Source: Candidatus Planktophila sp. (GTDB lineage: Bacteria > Actinomycetota > Actinomycetes > Nanopelagicales > Nanopelagicaceae). Taken from it: a stretch of DNA of 64,000 nucleotides. Both the position numbers and the translations under genes were made by a program. The stretch spans positions 114,675-178,674 of the forward strand of contig BGOJ01000006.1 of NCBI GenBank assembly GCA_003569185.1, read 5' to 3'. The notes beneath the pieces are model-generated. The model saw only the letters and a program-made list of their open reading frames with translations. It had not been told where the DNA came from and did no database searches. Below are positions 51,374 through 60,560 of this stretch, in pieces. Position 1 is the first letter of the stretch, and every line of letters begins with the position of its first letter.

Positions 51374-53715
51374 GCTTTAGCAACCTTTACAACTGAATTA
51401 CTTACTACTCCTAAATTTCTAATCAACTGGCTGTTTAATGAGTTTCTTGGTACCCAAACTGTAGATTCTTCAATATCTCCAATTGCGCAAGGCAAAGTCA
51501 CTGCGCCATAATTATTTGAGACTCTAACTAAGTCATTTTCTTTCACACCAAGATAACTTGCTCTAGATTTGCTAATTACAATAACTGAGCCACGGGCAGT
51601 GCCAGCTAAATTTTCTTCGCCATCTTGCAACGAACCTTTATCTAATAAGTTACGCCAAGAAGAGAGGATTGCCTCTTCTGGGCCAACAGATTTAGTGGAG
51701 TTTGAAACAGTAGACTTCATCTCTGGCTTAGCGCCATCCCAGTTTCCTATTGACTCAAGTTCAACTCGTGCAGACTTTACTGTTGGTAGATTTATAGGCT
51801 TGCCAATCTCATCAGCAAGCATCGAAATAATTCTCACATCGCTACGATTTAAAGATTGCTCTACTGCCGCCTCAAATTTTCTAACCTTTCCTTGCCAATC
51901 AACAAATGAACCACTCTTTTCAACTACTGCTGCAACTGGCAGCACCACTGCTGCAATTTCAGTGATGTCACTTTGACGAATTTCTAGTGAGACAATAAAT
52001 TTCTTTGAAAGCTTTAACTTTGCATCTGGTGAAATATCCATTGGATCAACGCCACCTATTACAACCGCCTGCAAATCTGAATTAATTATCTCCTGCGTAC
52101 TTAACCCTGTTGCACTTGGAAGTGAATCAACGGCCCATGCAGTTGCAATATCAACTCTTGCAGCAGCATCACTAATTAATCTATTGCCAGGTAAAGAATT
52201 CGGCATTGCTCCTGCTGCGATTGCACCGCGTTCACCTGCACGTCGTGGCACCCAACCTAATTTTGCACCGCTTTCCTTGACCAATTTTGCAACAGCAGAA
52301 AGAGCACCTTGGGTTTCAGAAGCTCGCTCTCCAACTAATACAACTGACTTGCCTGTTAAGTCGGTAACTGAATTTATTGATGCAACTTCATTTCCTGGAG
52401 CAGTTTTAACCAAATTAGCATTTAATTTTTCACTACCTCTGCTTGCTAGTGATGCAATAGAGGTTACTTTGATTGCCCGCTTATGAACTTGCTTATAGAT
52501 TCTTAAAAATACAATTGGAGATTCATCTTCTGGCTCAAAATTGATCAACACAACATGATCAGCATTATCAATATCTTTATATGTTGCATTTGTTGAAACG
52601 GTGCTTAGGAAATCTAGCTCTTCATCACTATGTGAGCGCGAACGAAAATCAATATTGTTTGTTCCAAGAGTTACTCGAGCAAATTTGCTGTAACCATAAG
52701 CATCTTCAACGGTTGCTCTGCCGCCAACTAATACACCAGCACGGGCATCTTTTAATCCTGCTGCAGCAGCAGCTAAAGCCTCTGGCCAGGATGCTTCCTG
52801 CAATTGTCCATTGGCATCTCTAATTAATGGAGTTGTTATTCTATTTTTTGCCACCTCATACTTGAAAGCCCAGCGACCTTTATCGCAATTCCACTCTTCA
52901 TTTACTGAAGCATCTTCGCCAGCTAATCGACGTAAGGTTTTTCCTCGTCTGACATCGGTTCGCATCGCACATCCTGATGCGCAGTGTTCACATGCAGAAT
53001 CTGTGGAAACTAAATCAAATGGTCTTGCCCTGAATCTGTATGAGGTTCCAGTTAGCGCGCCTACTGGGCAAATTTGAACTGTATTTCCAGAGTAGTAAGA
53101 ATCAAATGGTTCATCTTCATAAATGCCAACTTGTTGTAGTGCGCCTCTTTCATTTAATGTAATAAATGGATCGCCAGCAATTTGTTCAGAGAATCTAGTA
53201 CATCGCGCACAAAGAACACATCTTTCACGATCTAACAAAACCTGAGATGAGATTGCAACAGGTTTTTCAAATGTTCGCTTTACTCCTTCAAATCTTGATT
53301 CACCACGTCCATTAGACATTGCTTGATTTTGCAAAGGACACTCTCCGCCTTTGTCGCAGACTGGGCAATCAAGTGGATGATTAATCAACAACAACTCCAT
53401 AATTCCTTTTTGCGCTTTGTCAGCTACTGGTGAAGTTAATTGAGTCTTAACTACCATCCCGTTCTCAACTGGAATCGTGCAAGATGCCTGTGGTTTTGGA
53501 AATGCTCGACCATTAATTTCGATATCGACTAAGCACTGACGACATGCTCCAGCTGGTGCAAGTAGTGGGTGGTCGCAGAATCTTGGAATTTGAATACCTA
53601 ATTTTTCAGCAGCTCTAATAACTAATGTTCCTTTTGGAACCGTTACTTCAAAACCATCAATTACACAGGTAATCATCTCTACTGCTTGCTCTGTACTTAG
53701 TTCTTGAATACTCAC
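51370..53715 (-). CDS. nuoG: NADH-quinone oxidoreductase subunit G
   Basis: NuoG (781 aa) is the large iron-sulphur subunit of the peripheral arm. In order: a 2Fe-2S ferredoxin domain (CDHPLLAPAGACRQC and the upstream set), HPLDCPVCDKGGECPLQNQA, two 4Fe-4S sites beginning CVLCARCTRF, CEHCASGCAM of the molybdopterin-like domain, then the large catalytically idle domain to the end. It overlaps nuoF and nuoH by 4 nt each. Confidence 0.97.
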   Translation of the reverse strand: MSIQELSTEQAVEMITCVIDGFEVTVPKGTLVIRAAEKLGIQIPRFCDHPLLAPAGACRQCLVDIEINGRAFPKPQASCTIPVENGMVVKTQLTSPVADKAQKGIMELLLINHPLDCPVCDKGGECPLQNQAMSNGRGESRFEGVKRTFEKPVAISSQVLLDRERCVLCARCTRFSEQIAGDPFITLNERGALQQVGIYEDEPFDSYYSGNTVQICPVGALTGTSYRFRARPFDLVSTDSACEHCASGCAMRTDVRRGKTLRRLAGEDASVNEEWNCDKGRWAFKYEVAKNRITTPLIRDANGQLQEASWPEALAAAAAGLKDARAGVLVGGRATVEDAYGYSKFARVTLGTNNIDFRSRSHSDEELDFLSTVSTNATYKDIDNADHVVLINFEPEDESPIVFLRIYKQVHKRAIKVTSIASLASRGSEKLNANLVKTAPGNEVASINSVTDLTGKSVVLVGERASETQGALSAVAKLVKESGAKLGWVPRRAGERGAIAAGAMPNSLPGNRLISDAAARVDIATAWAVDSLPSATGLSTQEIINSDLQAVVIGGVDPMDISPDAKLKLSKKFIVSLEIRQSDITEIAAVVLPVAAVVEKSGSFVDWQGKVRKFEAAVEQSLNRSDVRIISMLADEIGKPINLPTVKSARVELESIGNWDGAKPEMKSTVSNSTKSVGPEEAILSSWRNLLDKGSLQDGEENLAGTARGSVIVISKSRASYLGVKENDLVRVSNNYGAVTLPCAIGDIEESTVWVPRNSLNSQLIRNLGVVSNSVVKVAKA

Positions 53716-55016
53716 TTCACACCTGCACTCTCAAATAAAGTTGCAGCCATCGGATCAAATGGACAAGCACCTGCTGATAAGTGATCTAAATACTCTTGGC
53801 GGAAATACTTAAGTGAAGAGATAATTGGACTTGCTGCTCCATCTGCAAGTGCACAGAATGATCGGCCCATAATGTTGTCACAAAGATCTAACAACTTATC
53901 TAAATCTGCTTCGCTGCCTTTTCCTGCTTCTAAATCCTTAAGCACTTGAACTAACCACCAAGTACCTTCACGACAAGGCGTGCACTTACCGCAAGATTCA
54001 TGTTTATAAAATTCAGTCCAGCGAAGTACTGCCCGGACTATGCAAGTGGTTTCATCAAAAATTTGTAATGCCTTTGTTCCAAGCATTGAGCCAGCAGCTG
54101 CCACACCTTCATAATCAAGTGGAACATCTAAATGCGCATCAGTAAAAATTGGAGTAGAAGATCCGCCTGGTGTCCAAAACTTTAATTTATGGCCTTTTCG
54201 AACTCCGCCAGATATCTCTAATAATTGACGTAATGTAATTCCAAGTGGTGCTTCAAACTGACCTGGGTTATTAACATGGCCAGACAAAGAATAAAGTGTG
54301 AATCCCTTACTTTTTTCTGTTCCCATAGATGTAAACCAAGCAACACCTTGATTAACAATTGCTGGCACAGAGGCAACAGATTCAACATTGTTAACTACGG
54401 TTGGCTTTGCATAAAGGCCTGCGATTGCTGGAAATGGTGGGCGCAATCTTGGTTGTCCTCTAAATCCTTCTAATGAATCAAGGAGCGCAGTCTCTTCACC
54501 GCAGATATATGCGCCGGCACCAACATGTAATACCAGCTCTAGATCAAATCCTTTTCCTAATATGTTCTTACCAAGTAAACCGGCTTTGTAAGCATCTTCA
54601 ATAGCTTGTTGAACTCTTCTAACAACATGAGTTACTTCGCCACGAATATAAATAAAAGCGTAATTTGCTCTAATTGCATAGGAGCCAATAATTACTCCTT
54701 CAATTAAAACGTGAGGATTAGCCATCATTAGTGGAGTGTCTTTACAAGTGCCTGGCTCTGACTCATCTGCATTAACTACAAAGTAATGATCTTTGTTATC
54801 ACCTTGTGGAATGAAGCCCCATTTACTTCCAGTTGGGAAACCTGCTCCGCCTCTTCCGCGTAATCCAGAGTCTTTAACTAATTGGATAACTTCATCCGGA
54901 TTCATTGCTAACGCTTTAGCAACTGCTGTGTAGCCACCACTTCGTTTATATCCATCAATAGTGAATGAATCAGCTTGATCCCAATTTGCAGAAAGGACTG
55001 GCGTTAATTTACTCAT
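53712..55016 (-). CDS. nuoF: NADH-quinone oxidoreductase subunit F
   Basis: NuoF (434 aa) binds NADH and FMN and holds cluster N3. Landmarks: GLRGRGGAGFPTGSKWGF (NADH), AGAYICGEETALLDSLEG (FMN), and the 4Fe-4S site ESCGKCTPCREGTWW with a later cysteine in FCALADG. It overlaps nuoE and nuoG by 4 nt. Confidence 0.98.
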   Translation of the reverse strand: MSKLTPVLSANWDQADSFTIDGYKRSGGYTAVAKALAMNPDEVIQLVKDSGLRGRGGAGFPTGSKWGFIPQGDNKDHYFVVNADESEPGTCKDTPLMMANPHVLIEGVIIGSYAIRANYAFIYIRGEVTHVVRRVQQAIEDAYKAGLLGKNILGKGFDLELVLHVGAGAYICGEETALLDSLEGFRGQPRLRPPFPAIAGLYAKPTVVNNVESVASVPAIVNQGVAWFTSMGTEKSKGFTLYSLSGHVNNPGQFEAPLGITLRQLLEISGGVRKGHKLKFWTPGGSSTPIFTDAHLDVPLDYEGVAAAGSMLGTKALQIFDETTCIVRAVLRWTEFYKHESCGKCTPCREGTWWLVQVLKDLEAGKGSEADLDKLLDLCDNIMGRSFCALADGAASPIISSLKYFRQEYLDHLSAGACPFDPMAATLFESAGVK

Positions 55017-55639
55017 GCGCCACCTTTTGCTTTCTTTAAACCAAGCAATGTTGGCTCTCCTGCTTGTACTCCTTCATTAGCAAGACCATCAGAGATTCCG
55101 GCAAGGACGGCTGAATTTTGTTTCCAACTTCTTAAAGTTTTTGGACCGCGAGTTGGTGCTGGCGGATTACCTGCTCTTGCGCCATCAACTAAATCTTTGA
55201 CTGATTGCACAGTTTGATTGTCATAAAACTCCCAATTGACCATAACAACTGGGGCATAATCGCAAGCTGCGTTGCACTCAATATGTTCTACCGAAACTTT
55301 TCCGTCAGATGTAACACCATCATTTTCAATTCCTAGATGCTCTTTAACTGCATCAAATATTAGATCTCCACCCATAACTGCACACAAAGTATTGGTGCAG
55401 ATTCCCACATGATATTCACCAACTGGCTTAGATTTATATTGTGTATAAAAGGTTGAGACTGCAGTAACTTCAGCTGTGGCAAGCTCTAACTTCTGACCAA
55501 TTAACTCAATACCTTCATTAGTTACATATCCATCAATTGACTGCACATAATGCAATAGCGGCATGATCGCAGAACGCTTTCTTGGATACCTTGCGATAAT
55601 TGAATCCATAATTGAAATCTGCTCTGTGGTAAATGCCAT
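55013..55639 (-). CDS. nuoE: NADH-quinone oxidoreductase subunit E
   Basis: NuoE (208 aa) carries the off-path 2Fe-2S cluster N1a. The four ligands lie in CTNTLCAVMGG and in EHIECNAACDYAPVVMV. The C-terminal 50 residues extend beyond the usual thioredoxin-like fold. Its ATG overlaps the nuoD stop by one base. Confidence 0.97.
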   Translation of the reverse strand: MAFTTEQISIMDSIIARYPRKRSAIMPLLHYVQSIDGYVTNEGIELIGQKLELATAEVTAVSTFYTQYKSKPVGEYHVGICTNTLCAVMGGDLIFDAVKEHLGIENDGVTSDGKVSVEHIECNAACDYAPVVMVNWEFYDNQTVQSVKDLVDGARAGNPPAPTRGPKTLRSWKQNSAVLAGISDGLANEGVQAGEPTLLGLKKAKGGA

Positions 55640-56979
55640 TAGCGATCCACCCCACCCATAACTGGATCAATTGATGCAACCGCTGCAATTACATCTGCCA
55701 TCTGTCCGCCTTCACACATTGCGGCAGTTGATTGCAAATTATTAAAAGAAGGATCACGAAAGTGAACTCGATACGGTCTTGTGCCACCATCTGAAACTAA
55801 ATTAACTCCAAGCTCACCACGTGGTGATTCAATTGCTGTGTAAACCTGACCAGCTGGAACTCTGAAGCCTTCAGTTACTAACTTAAAGTGGTGAATCAAA
55901 GCTTCCATTGATTCGCCCATAATTTCTCTAATGTGATTTAGCGAGTTACCCATTCCGTCCGCCCCAACTGATAATTGAGATGGCCAGGCGATTTTTTTGT
56001 CAGCAACCATCACAGGTTGATTCTCTAATTTTTCTAACTTTGTCACGCACTGTTCAATGATTCTTAAGGATTGCTCTAACTCTTGCATTCTAATTAAGAA
56101 TCGACCATAAACATCGCAGGTATCAGTAGTTGGAATATCAAACTCATAATTTTCATATCCGCAATATGGCTGTGCTTTACGTAAGTCCCAGGCAAGTCCA
56201 GTTGAACGAAGTACTGGACCTGTGATTCCTAAAGTTGTGCAACCTGCTAAATCTAAGTAACCAACTCCTTGAGTTCGCTTAAGCCAAATTGAGTTTCCAA
56301 CCAATAACTTTTGATTATCTTTAAAGTTATGCCTTAGATCTTTAACTGTTTCGCGAATTTTCTTAAGCGCACCCTCTGGTAAATCTTGTGCTACCCCGCC
56401 TGGACGGATGTAGGCCATATTCATTCTCAGTCCTGAAAGTAATTCAAATACATCCAAAACCTTTTCGCGCTCTCTAAAGGCGAAAATCATTGGTGATAAA
56501 GCACCAAGCTCTAATGCTCCAGTGCCAAGAGCAACCATGTGAGAGGAGATTCGATTGAACTCCATCATCATTACTCGAATAACTGTCGCCCGTTCTGGCA
56601 CATCATTTGTAATTCCTAATAGTTTTTCAACGCCTAGGCAATATGCAGTTTCATTAAAAATCGGTGAGAGGTAATCCATTCTGGTTACAAAAGTTACGCC
56701 TTGAGTCCAATTTCTAAACTCAGTATTTTTCTCAATTCCAGTATGTAAATAACCAATGCCACATCGAGTTTCGGTAACTGTTTCGCCCTCTAACTCCAGA
56801 ATTAAACGTAGTACACCGTGGGTTGAAGGATGTTGTGGCCCCATATTTAAAACAACGCGCTCTTCTTTGGTTGCGCCAATTTCAGTTACTAGAGAATCCC
56901 AATCACCACCAGTAACGGAGTAAACCCGTCCTTCAGTGGTTTCTTGCGAGGAGGCGTATGGATCGGTAAATGTTGTCAT
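55639..56979 (-). CDS. nuoD: NADH-quinone oxidoreductase subunit D
   Basis: NuoD (446 aa) forms the quinone-binding pocket with NuoB. Landmarks: [29 protein letters not shown], and the end [20 protein letters not shown] with [18 protein letters not shown]. The first about 35 residues are a lineage-specific extension. It overlaps nuoC by 4 nt. Confidence 0.98.
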   Translation of the reverse strand: MTTFTDPYASSQETTEGRVYSVTGGDWDSLVTEIGATKEERVVLNMGPQHPSTHGVLRLILELEGETVTETRCGIGYLHTGIEKNTEFRNWTQGVTFVTRMDYLSPIFNETAYCLGVEKLLGITNDVPERATVIRVMMMEFNRISSHMVALGTGALELGALSPMIFAFREREKVLDVFELLSGLRMNMAYIRPGGVAQDLPEGALKKIRETVKDLRHNFKDNQKLLVGNSIWLKRTQGVGYLDLAGCTTLGITGPVLRSTGLAWDLRKAQPYCGYENYEFDIPTTDTCDVYGRFLIRMQELEQSLRIIEQCVTKLEKLENQPVMVADKKIAWPSQLSVGADGMGNSLNHIREIMGESMEALIHHFKLVTEGFRVPAGQVYTAIESPRGELGVNLVSDGGTRPYRVHFRDPSFNNLQSTAAMCEGGQMADVIAAVASIDPVMGGVDR

Positions 56980-57605
56980 TTGTAACTCCGGCGCTGCGAA
57001 GGAGCAGGAACTGTTGCACCTTTATATTCAATTTCAATTCCACCAAGTGGATAATCTTTGCGTTGCGGAAATCCTGACCAATCATCTGGCATCAAAATTC
57101 GAGTTAATCCAGGGTGATTATCAAAAACAATTCCAAACATGTCATATGTTTCACGTTCGTGCCAGTTAGCACCTGCCCAAACATCTACTACTGAAGGAAT
57201 GTGTGGTTCTTTCTCGGAGACACAAACTTCTAATCTAATTCTCTGATTTCGAGTAATAGATAACAATGAATAAACCGCATGTAATTCGCGTGAGGTTTCC
57301 TCTGGGAAGTGAATGCCGTTAACCCCGACGCACATTTCAAAACGAAGTTGATCGCGAAGGATTTTTGCTACATCCACTAATCGTGCAGCTTTAATAAACA
57401 AAGTTAGCTCACCACGATCTACAACAACCTTTTCGATTGCATCACTAAATAGTGGGTACGCCCGCTCTAAATCATCTGCAACTTGATCAAAATATCCACC
57501 ATAAGGTCGCTGTGTAGAGGCAATAACCGTTGCTGAATTAACTAGCCCGCCAAACCCTGATGTGTCACCACTTCCTTTGCCGCCAAACATTCCCTTCTCA
57601 CTCAT
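56976..57605 (-). CDS. nuoC: NADH-quinone oxidoreductase subunit C
   Basis: NuoC (209 aa) is a 30-kDa-type subunit of the peripheral arm. The signature [20 protein letters not shown] is followed by [20 protein letters not shown]. NuoC and NuoD are separate proteins here, not the fused form of E. coli. It overlaps nuoB by 4 nt. Confidence 0.98.
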   Translation of the reverse strand: MSEKGMFGGKGSGDTSGFGGLVNSATVIASTQRPYGGYFDQVADDLERAYPLFSDAIEKVVVDRGELTLFIKAARLVDVAKILRDQLRFEMCVGVNGIHFPEETSRELHAVYSLLSITRNQRIRLEVCVSEKEPHIPSVVDVWAGANWHERETYDMFGIVFDNHPGLTRILMPDDWSGFPQRKDYPLGGIEIEYKGATVPAPSQRRSYK

Positions 57606-58168
57606 GCCAAAAGTCCTTTTAATTGATGAGTTGGTTTCGCAGCGAGCGCCGCAGCCTCTACCTCTTTAATAATCTTTTCTCTATTTGGCCCTAATTTTTC
57701 ATTTCCAATTTGCTCATGAAGTTTCAAGATTGCATCCATCAACATCTCTGGCCTTGGTGGGCAACCAGGTAGGTAAATATCAACTGGAATTATGTGGTCA
57801 ACACCTTGCACAATTGCATAGTTGTTAAACATGCCACCGGAAGAAGCACAAGCACCCATTGCAATTGTCCACTTAGGGGCTGCCATTTGATCATAAATTT
57901 GTCGAACTACCGGCGCCATTTTGTTGCTAACTCGGCCAGCCACAATCATTAAATCTGCCTGCCGTGGGGATGCGCGAAATACTTCCATTCCAAATCTGGC
58001 TAAGTCATATCTACCAGCACCAGCGGCCATCATTTCAATCGCACAACAAGCTAAACCAAATGTTGCTGGCCATAGTGAGTTCTTGCGCATGTAACCAGCA
58101 AGTTTTTCAACTGTGGTTAATAAAAATCCACTTGGTAACTTTTCTTCTAAGCCCACGATTAATCCCAT
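57602..58168 (-). CDS. nuoB: NADH-quinone oxidoreductase subunit B
   Basis: NuoB (188 aa) holds cluster N2, the last carrier before quinone. Ligands lie in [11 protein letters not shown] (the tandem cysteines), [10 protein letters not shown] and [10 protein letters not shown]. The start at 58168 ([15 protein letters not shown]) overlaps the nuoA end by 10 nt and agrees with actinobacterial NuoB; an earlier start would add seven residues. Confidence 0.96.
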   Translation of the reverse strand: MGLIVGLEEKLPSGFLLTTVEKLAGYMRKNSLWPATFGLACCAIEMMAAGAGRYDLARFGMEVFRASPRQADLMIVAGRVSNKMAPVVRQIYDQMAAPKWTIAMGACASSGGMFNNYAIVQGVDHIIPVDIYLPGCPPRPEMLMDAILKLHEQIGNEKLGPNREKIIKEVEAAALAAKPTHQLKGLLA

Positions 58169-58530
58169 TCCAATCCACCGCGGCGCCAAACATAGGCGTA
58201 TGCGACAAAGACGGTGGCAATAAATAATCCCATTTCAACTAATCCAAAAATTCCTAACTGATCAAAGGCAACTGCCCATGGGTATAAAAAGACAATTTCA
58301 ATATCAAAAACTATAAAGAGCATTGCGGTTAAGAAATATTTAATTGGAAATCTTCCGCCACCTGCTGCTTGCGGTGAAGGTTCAATTCCACACTCATAGG
58401 CATCAGACTTTGCACGGTTGTAACGTTTTGGACCGGTAAGTGCGGCAGCTGCTACGGAGAAAATCGCAAAACCAAAGCCAATTGCCCCAATCGCCAGGAT
58501 CGGTACATAGGGATTGAATGAGAGATTCAT
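58159..58530 (-). CDS. nuoA: NADH-quinone oxidoreductase subunit A
   Basis: NuoA (123 aa, three helices) is at the junction of the membrane and peripheral arms. The signature YECGIEP and the helix [14 protein letters not shown] are intact, and the end is RRGGLEWD. It is the first gene of the nuo cluster, with a -10 box 8 nt upstream of its ATG. Confidence 0.97.
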   Translation of the reverse strand: MNLSFNPYVPILAIGAIGFGFAIFSVAAAALTGPKRYNRAKSDAYECGIEPSPQAAGGGRFPIKYFLTAMLFIVFDIEIVFLYPWAVAFDQLGIFGLVEMGLFIATVFVAYAYVWRRGGLEWD

Positions 58531-58538
58531 ACGGTCAA

Positions 58539-58544
58539 ATCTTA
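58539..58544 (-). promoter_or_regulatory. -10 box of the nuo operon
   Basis: TAAGAT on the minus strand lies eight bases before the nuoA ATG, which gives a leader of only one or two bases. A 6-bp hairpin AGTGGC/GCCACT (58557-58572) overlaps the menG stop just upstream, so menG and nuo may be partly separate transcripts. No -35 hexamer is evident. Confidence 0.45.
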
Positions 58545-58571
58545 TTGTTAGCCGGCAGTGGCTTTTGCCAC

Positions 58572-59264
58572 TTACGCCTTATACCCAATGTGAACTGCGA
58601 CAATTCCGAAGGTTAGGTCCTGCCAGGCAACAGATTTCCACCCATTTTGTTCCAATATTAAGGCTAACCCTGCCTGATCTGGCCATGCCCGGATCGATTC
58701 AGCAAGATAGATATACGCCTGCGGATTTTTGCTAATTTTTCTAGCGATTATCGGAAGTGCTTTCATTAAATAATTTAAATAAATCAATTTAAAAAATTTA
58801 TTTACTGGATGCGAAAACTCGGCAATCACAATTTTGCCGCCAGACTTAGTAACTCGAAGTGCCTCTTGAAGCGCAGTTGAGGTATTGCTTGTGTTGCGCA
58901 ATCCAAATGAAATTGTAGTTACATCAAATGCGTTTTCATCAAATGGAAGTTTTAATGCATCACCTTGCACAAATTTAATATCCTTATGTTGCTTCCTGCC
59001 TTGTGCGAGCATTCCTTCAGAAAAATCTAACGCAATAACCTCAGCACCTTTATCAACTAATGGGCGAGAAGATGAGCCGGTTCCAGCTGCAATATCTAAT
59101 ACTTTCATTCCAGATTTTGGTGCAATGATTGAGGTCACACTCTTTCGCCAAGCTTTAGTTCGACCTAAGCTAAGAAGATCATTTAAGAAGTCGTAGCGAC
59201 TAGCCACATCATCAAACATTTTTGAAACATCATCTGGATCTTTATTCATATTTGCGCGGACCAC
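58572..59264 (-). CDS. menG: Demethylmenaquinone methyltransferase
   Basis: MenG/UbiE (230 aa) methylates demethylmenaquinone with S-adenosylmethionine, the last step of menaquinone synthesis. The family N-terminus KMFDDVASRYDFLNDLLSLG, the SAM motif VLDIAAGTGSSSRPLVDKGA and FGLRNTSNTSTALQEALRVT are clear. The GTG at 59264 (VRANMNKDP) is chosen because actinobacterial homologues begin with a similar RA-x-x-K-x-P segment; ATG at 59249 is possible. It precedes nuoA by 41 nt in the same direction. Confidence 0.95.
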   Translation of the reverse strand: MVRANMNKDPDDVSKMFDDVASRYDFLNDLLSLGRTKAWRKSVTSIIAPKSGMKVLDIAAGTGSSSRPLVDKGAEVIALDFSEGMLAQGRKQHKDIKFVQGDALKLPFDENAFDVTTISFGLRNTSNTSTALQEALRVTKSGGKIVIAEFSHPVNKFFKLIYLNYLMKALPIIARKISKNPQAYIYLAESIRAWPDQAGLALILEQNGWKSVAWQDLTFGIVAVHIGYKA

Positions 59265-59330
59265 GCCCCTATTCTCTTAGGAGTAGGCTTTACACACAAA
59301 TCCAGCAAATAGATAGGCTTGAAAATAAAC

Positions 59331-60560
59331 ATGGCAGTTTTAATAACTACTGAAGTCTTGGGTGAGATTTCAGTTTTAACCTCGGTTGAAAACCAATCAG
59401 AATTAACAACTGCCTGGATTAGAAGCGGTGATGGATTAGTAGGTTTTGGTGAATACAAAAAAATTGAAATCTCTGGCAGTGATCGATTTAAACAGGCGCG
59501 AACTTGGTGGAATAGCCAATTATCTGATTTTAAAATTCAAAACAATGTTCACGGCAGCGGTACTGGGCCAGTGCTTTTTGCTTCATTTTCATTTGATTCA
59601 AATGAAAAATCAGTATTGATTATCCCTGAAATTATTTTAGGCAGAAAGAATGGAAAATCTTGGGTTACTTGGATCGGCCAAGGACGACAACCTGATTTTT
59701 CAAAGGTAGCTAATACCAAAGTAAGTGGCGAAATAAATTGGAGTGATGGCTCAATCTCTGAGGACAGCTGGCGCAGCCAAGTTGGTTTTGCGATTAAATC
59801 GATCAAGGAAAATAAGTTAGAAAAGGTTGTACTAGCTAGGGATCAAGTGGCAACCTCAACTACCCAGATAAATTCTCGAAGTTTGTTGCAACGGCTAGAG
59901 ATTGAGTACCCATCGACTTGGCTATTTTTAGTAGATGGTTTAGTTGGTGCTACCCCAGAACTATTGGTTAGGTTGAGTAAATCATTGGTTACCTCAAGAG
60001 TACTTGCTGGCACCATCAGAAAAACTGGAAATGAAGATCGTGATTTGGCGCTAGCGGCATCACTTGCAAAATCTTCAAAGGATTTAGAAGAGCATGAGTA
60101 TGCAGTTAGATCTGTGGCAGATGCACTAGAACCTTTTTGTTCATCAACGAATGTTCCAGAATCGCCATTTGTCTTACATCTTTCTAATGTTATGCACCTT
60201 GCCACTGATGTGACTGGAGTATTAAATGACAGCGCAAAACAGGCAGATGTTTTTACCCTAGTTGAGCAACTACATCCATCAGCTGCTGTTTGCGGAACTC
60301 CAACAGAGCTTGCTAAAGATTTAATCACAGAGCTTGAGCAAATGAACAGGCAGCGTTATGCCGGTCCAGTTGGTTGGATCGATGCAAATGGTGACGGTGA
60401 GATTGCTATTGCACTTAGATGTGGTTTGTTATCACAAGATAGGAAATCAATCAGAATATTTGCAGGTTGTGGAATTGTCGCTGGCTCAGATCCAGCAAAT
60501 GAGTTTGCCGAGAGTCAGGCTAAATTAATGCCAATGCGCACCGCACTTGAAACTCTTTGA
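59331..60560 (+). CDS. menF: Isochorismate synthase
   Basis: About 409 aa, converting chorismate to isochorismate, the first committed step of menaquinone synthesis. The chorismate-binding core shows KVVLARDQV (general-base lysine), RVLAGTIRKTGNEDRD, SKDLEEHEYAVRSV, HPSAAVCGTPTELAKDLI and GPVGWIDANGDGEIAIALRC. The ATG at 59331 is favoured: a TAGGCT box upstream gives a very short leader; a TTG at 59319 would add four residues. It is divergent from menG and its last 46 nt overlap the convergent menD. Salicylate-type isochorismate synthases look alike, but the neighbours argue for menaquinone. Confidence 0.93.
   Translation: MAVLITTEVLGEISVLTSVENQSELTTAWIRSGDGLVGFGEYKKIEISGSDRFKQARTWWNSQLSDFKIQNNVHGSGTGPVLFASFSFDSNEKSVLIIPEIILGRKNGKSWVTWIGQGRQPDFSKVANTKVSGEINWSDGSISEDSWRSQVGFAIKSIKENKLEKVVLARDQVATSTTQINSRSLLQRLEIEYPSTWLFLVDGLVGATPELLVRLSKSLVTSRVLAGTIRKTGNEDRDLALAASLAKSSKDLEEHEYAVRSVADALEPFCSSTNVPESPFVLHLSNVMHLATDVTGVLNDSAKQADVFTLVEQLHPSAAVCGTPTELAKDLITELEQMNRQRYAGPVGWIDANGDGEIAIALRCGLLSQDRKSIRIFAGCGIVAGSDPANEFAESQAKLMPMRTALETL

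Noticed and set aside
59843..60328. A 161-residue minus-strand frame inside menF
   Set aside because: The sense strand encodes all chorismate-binding motifs; the antisense frame has none.
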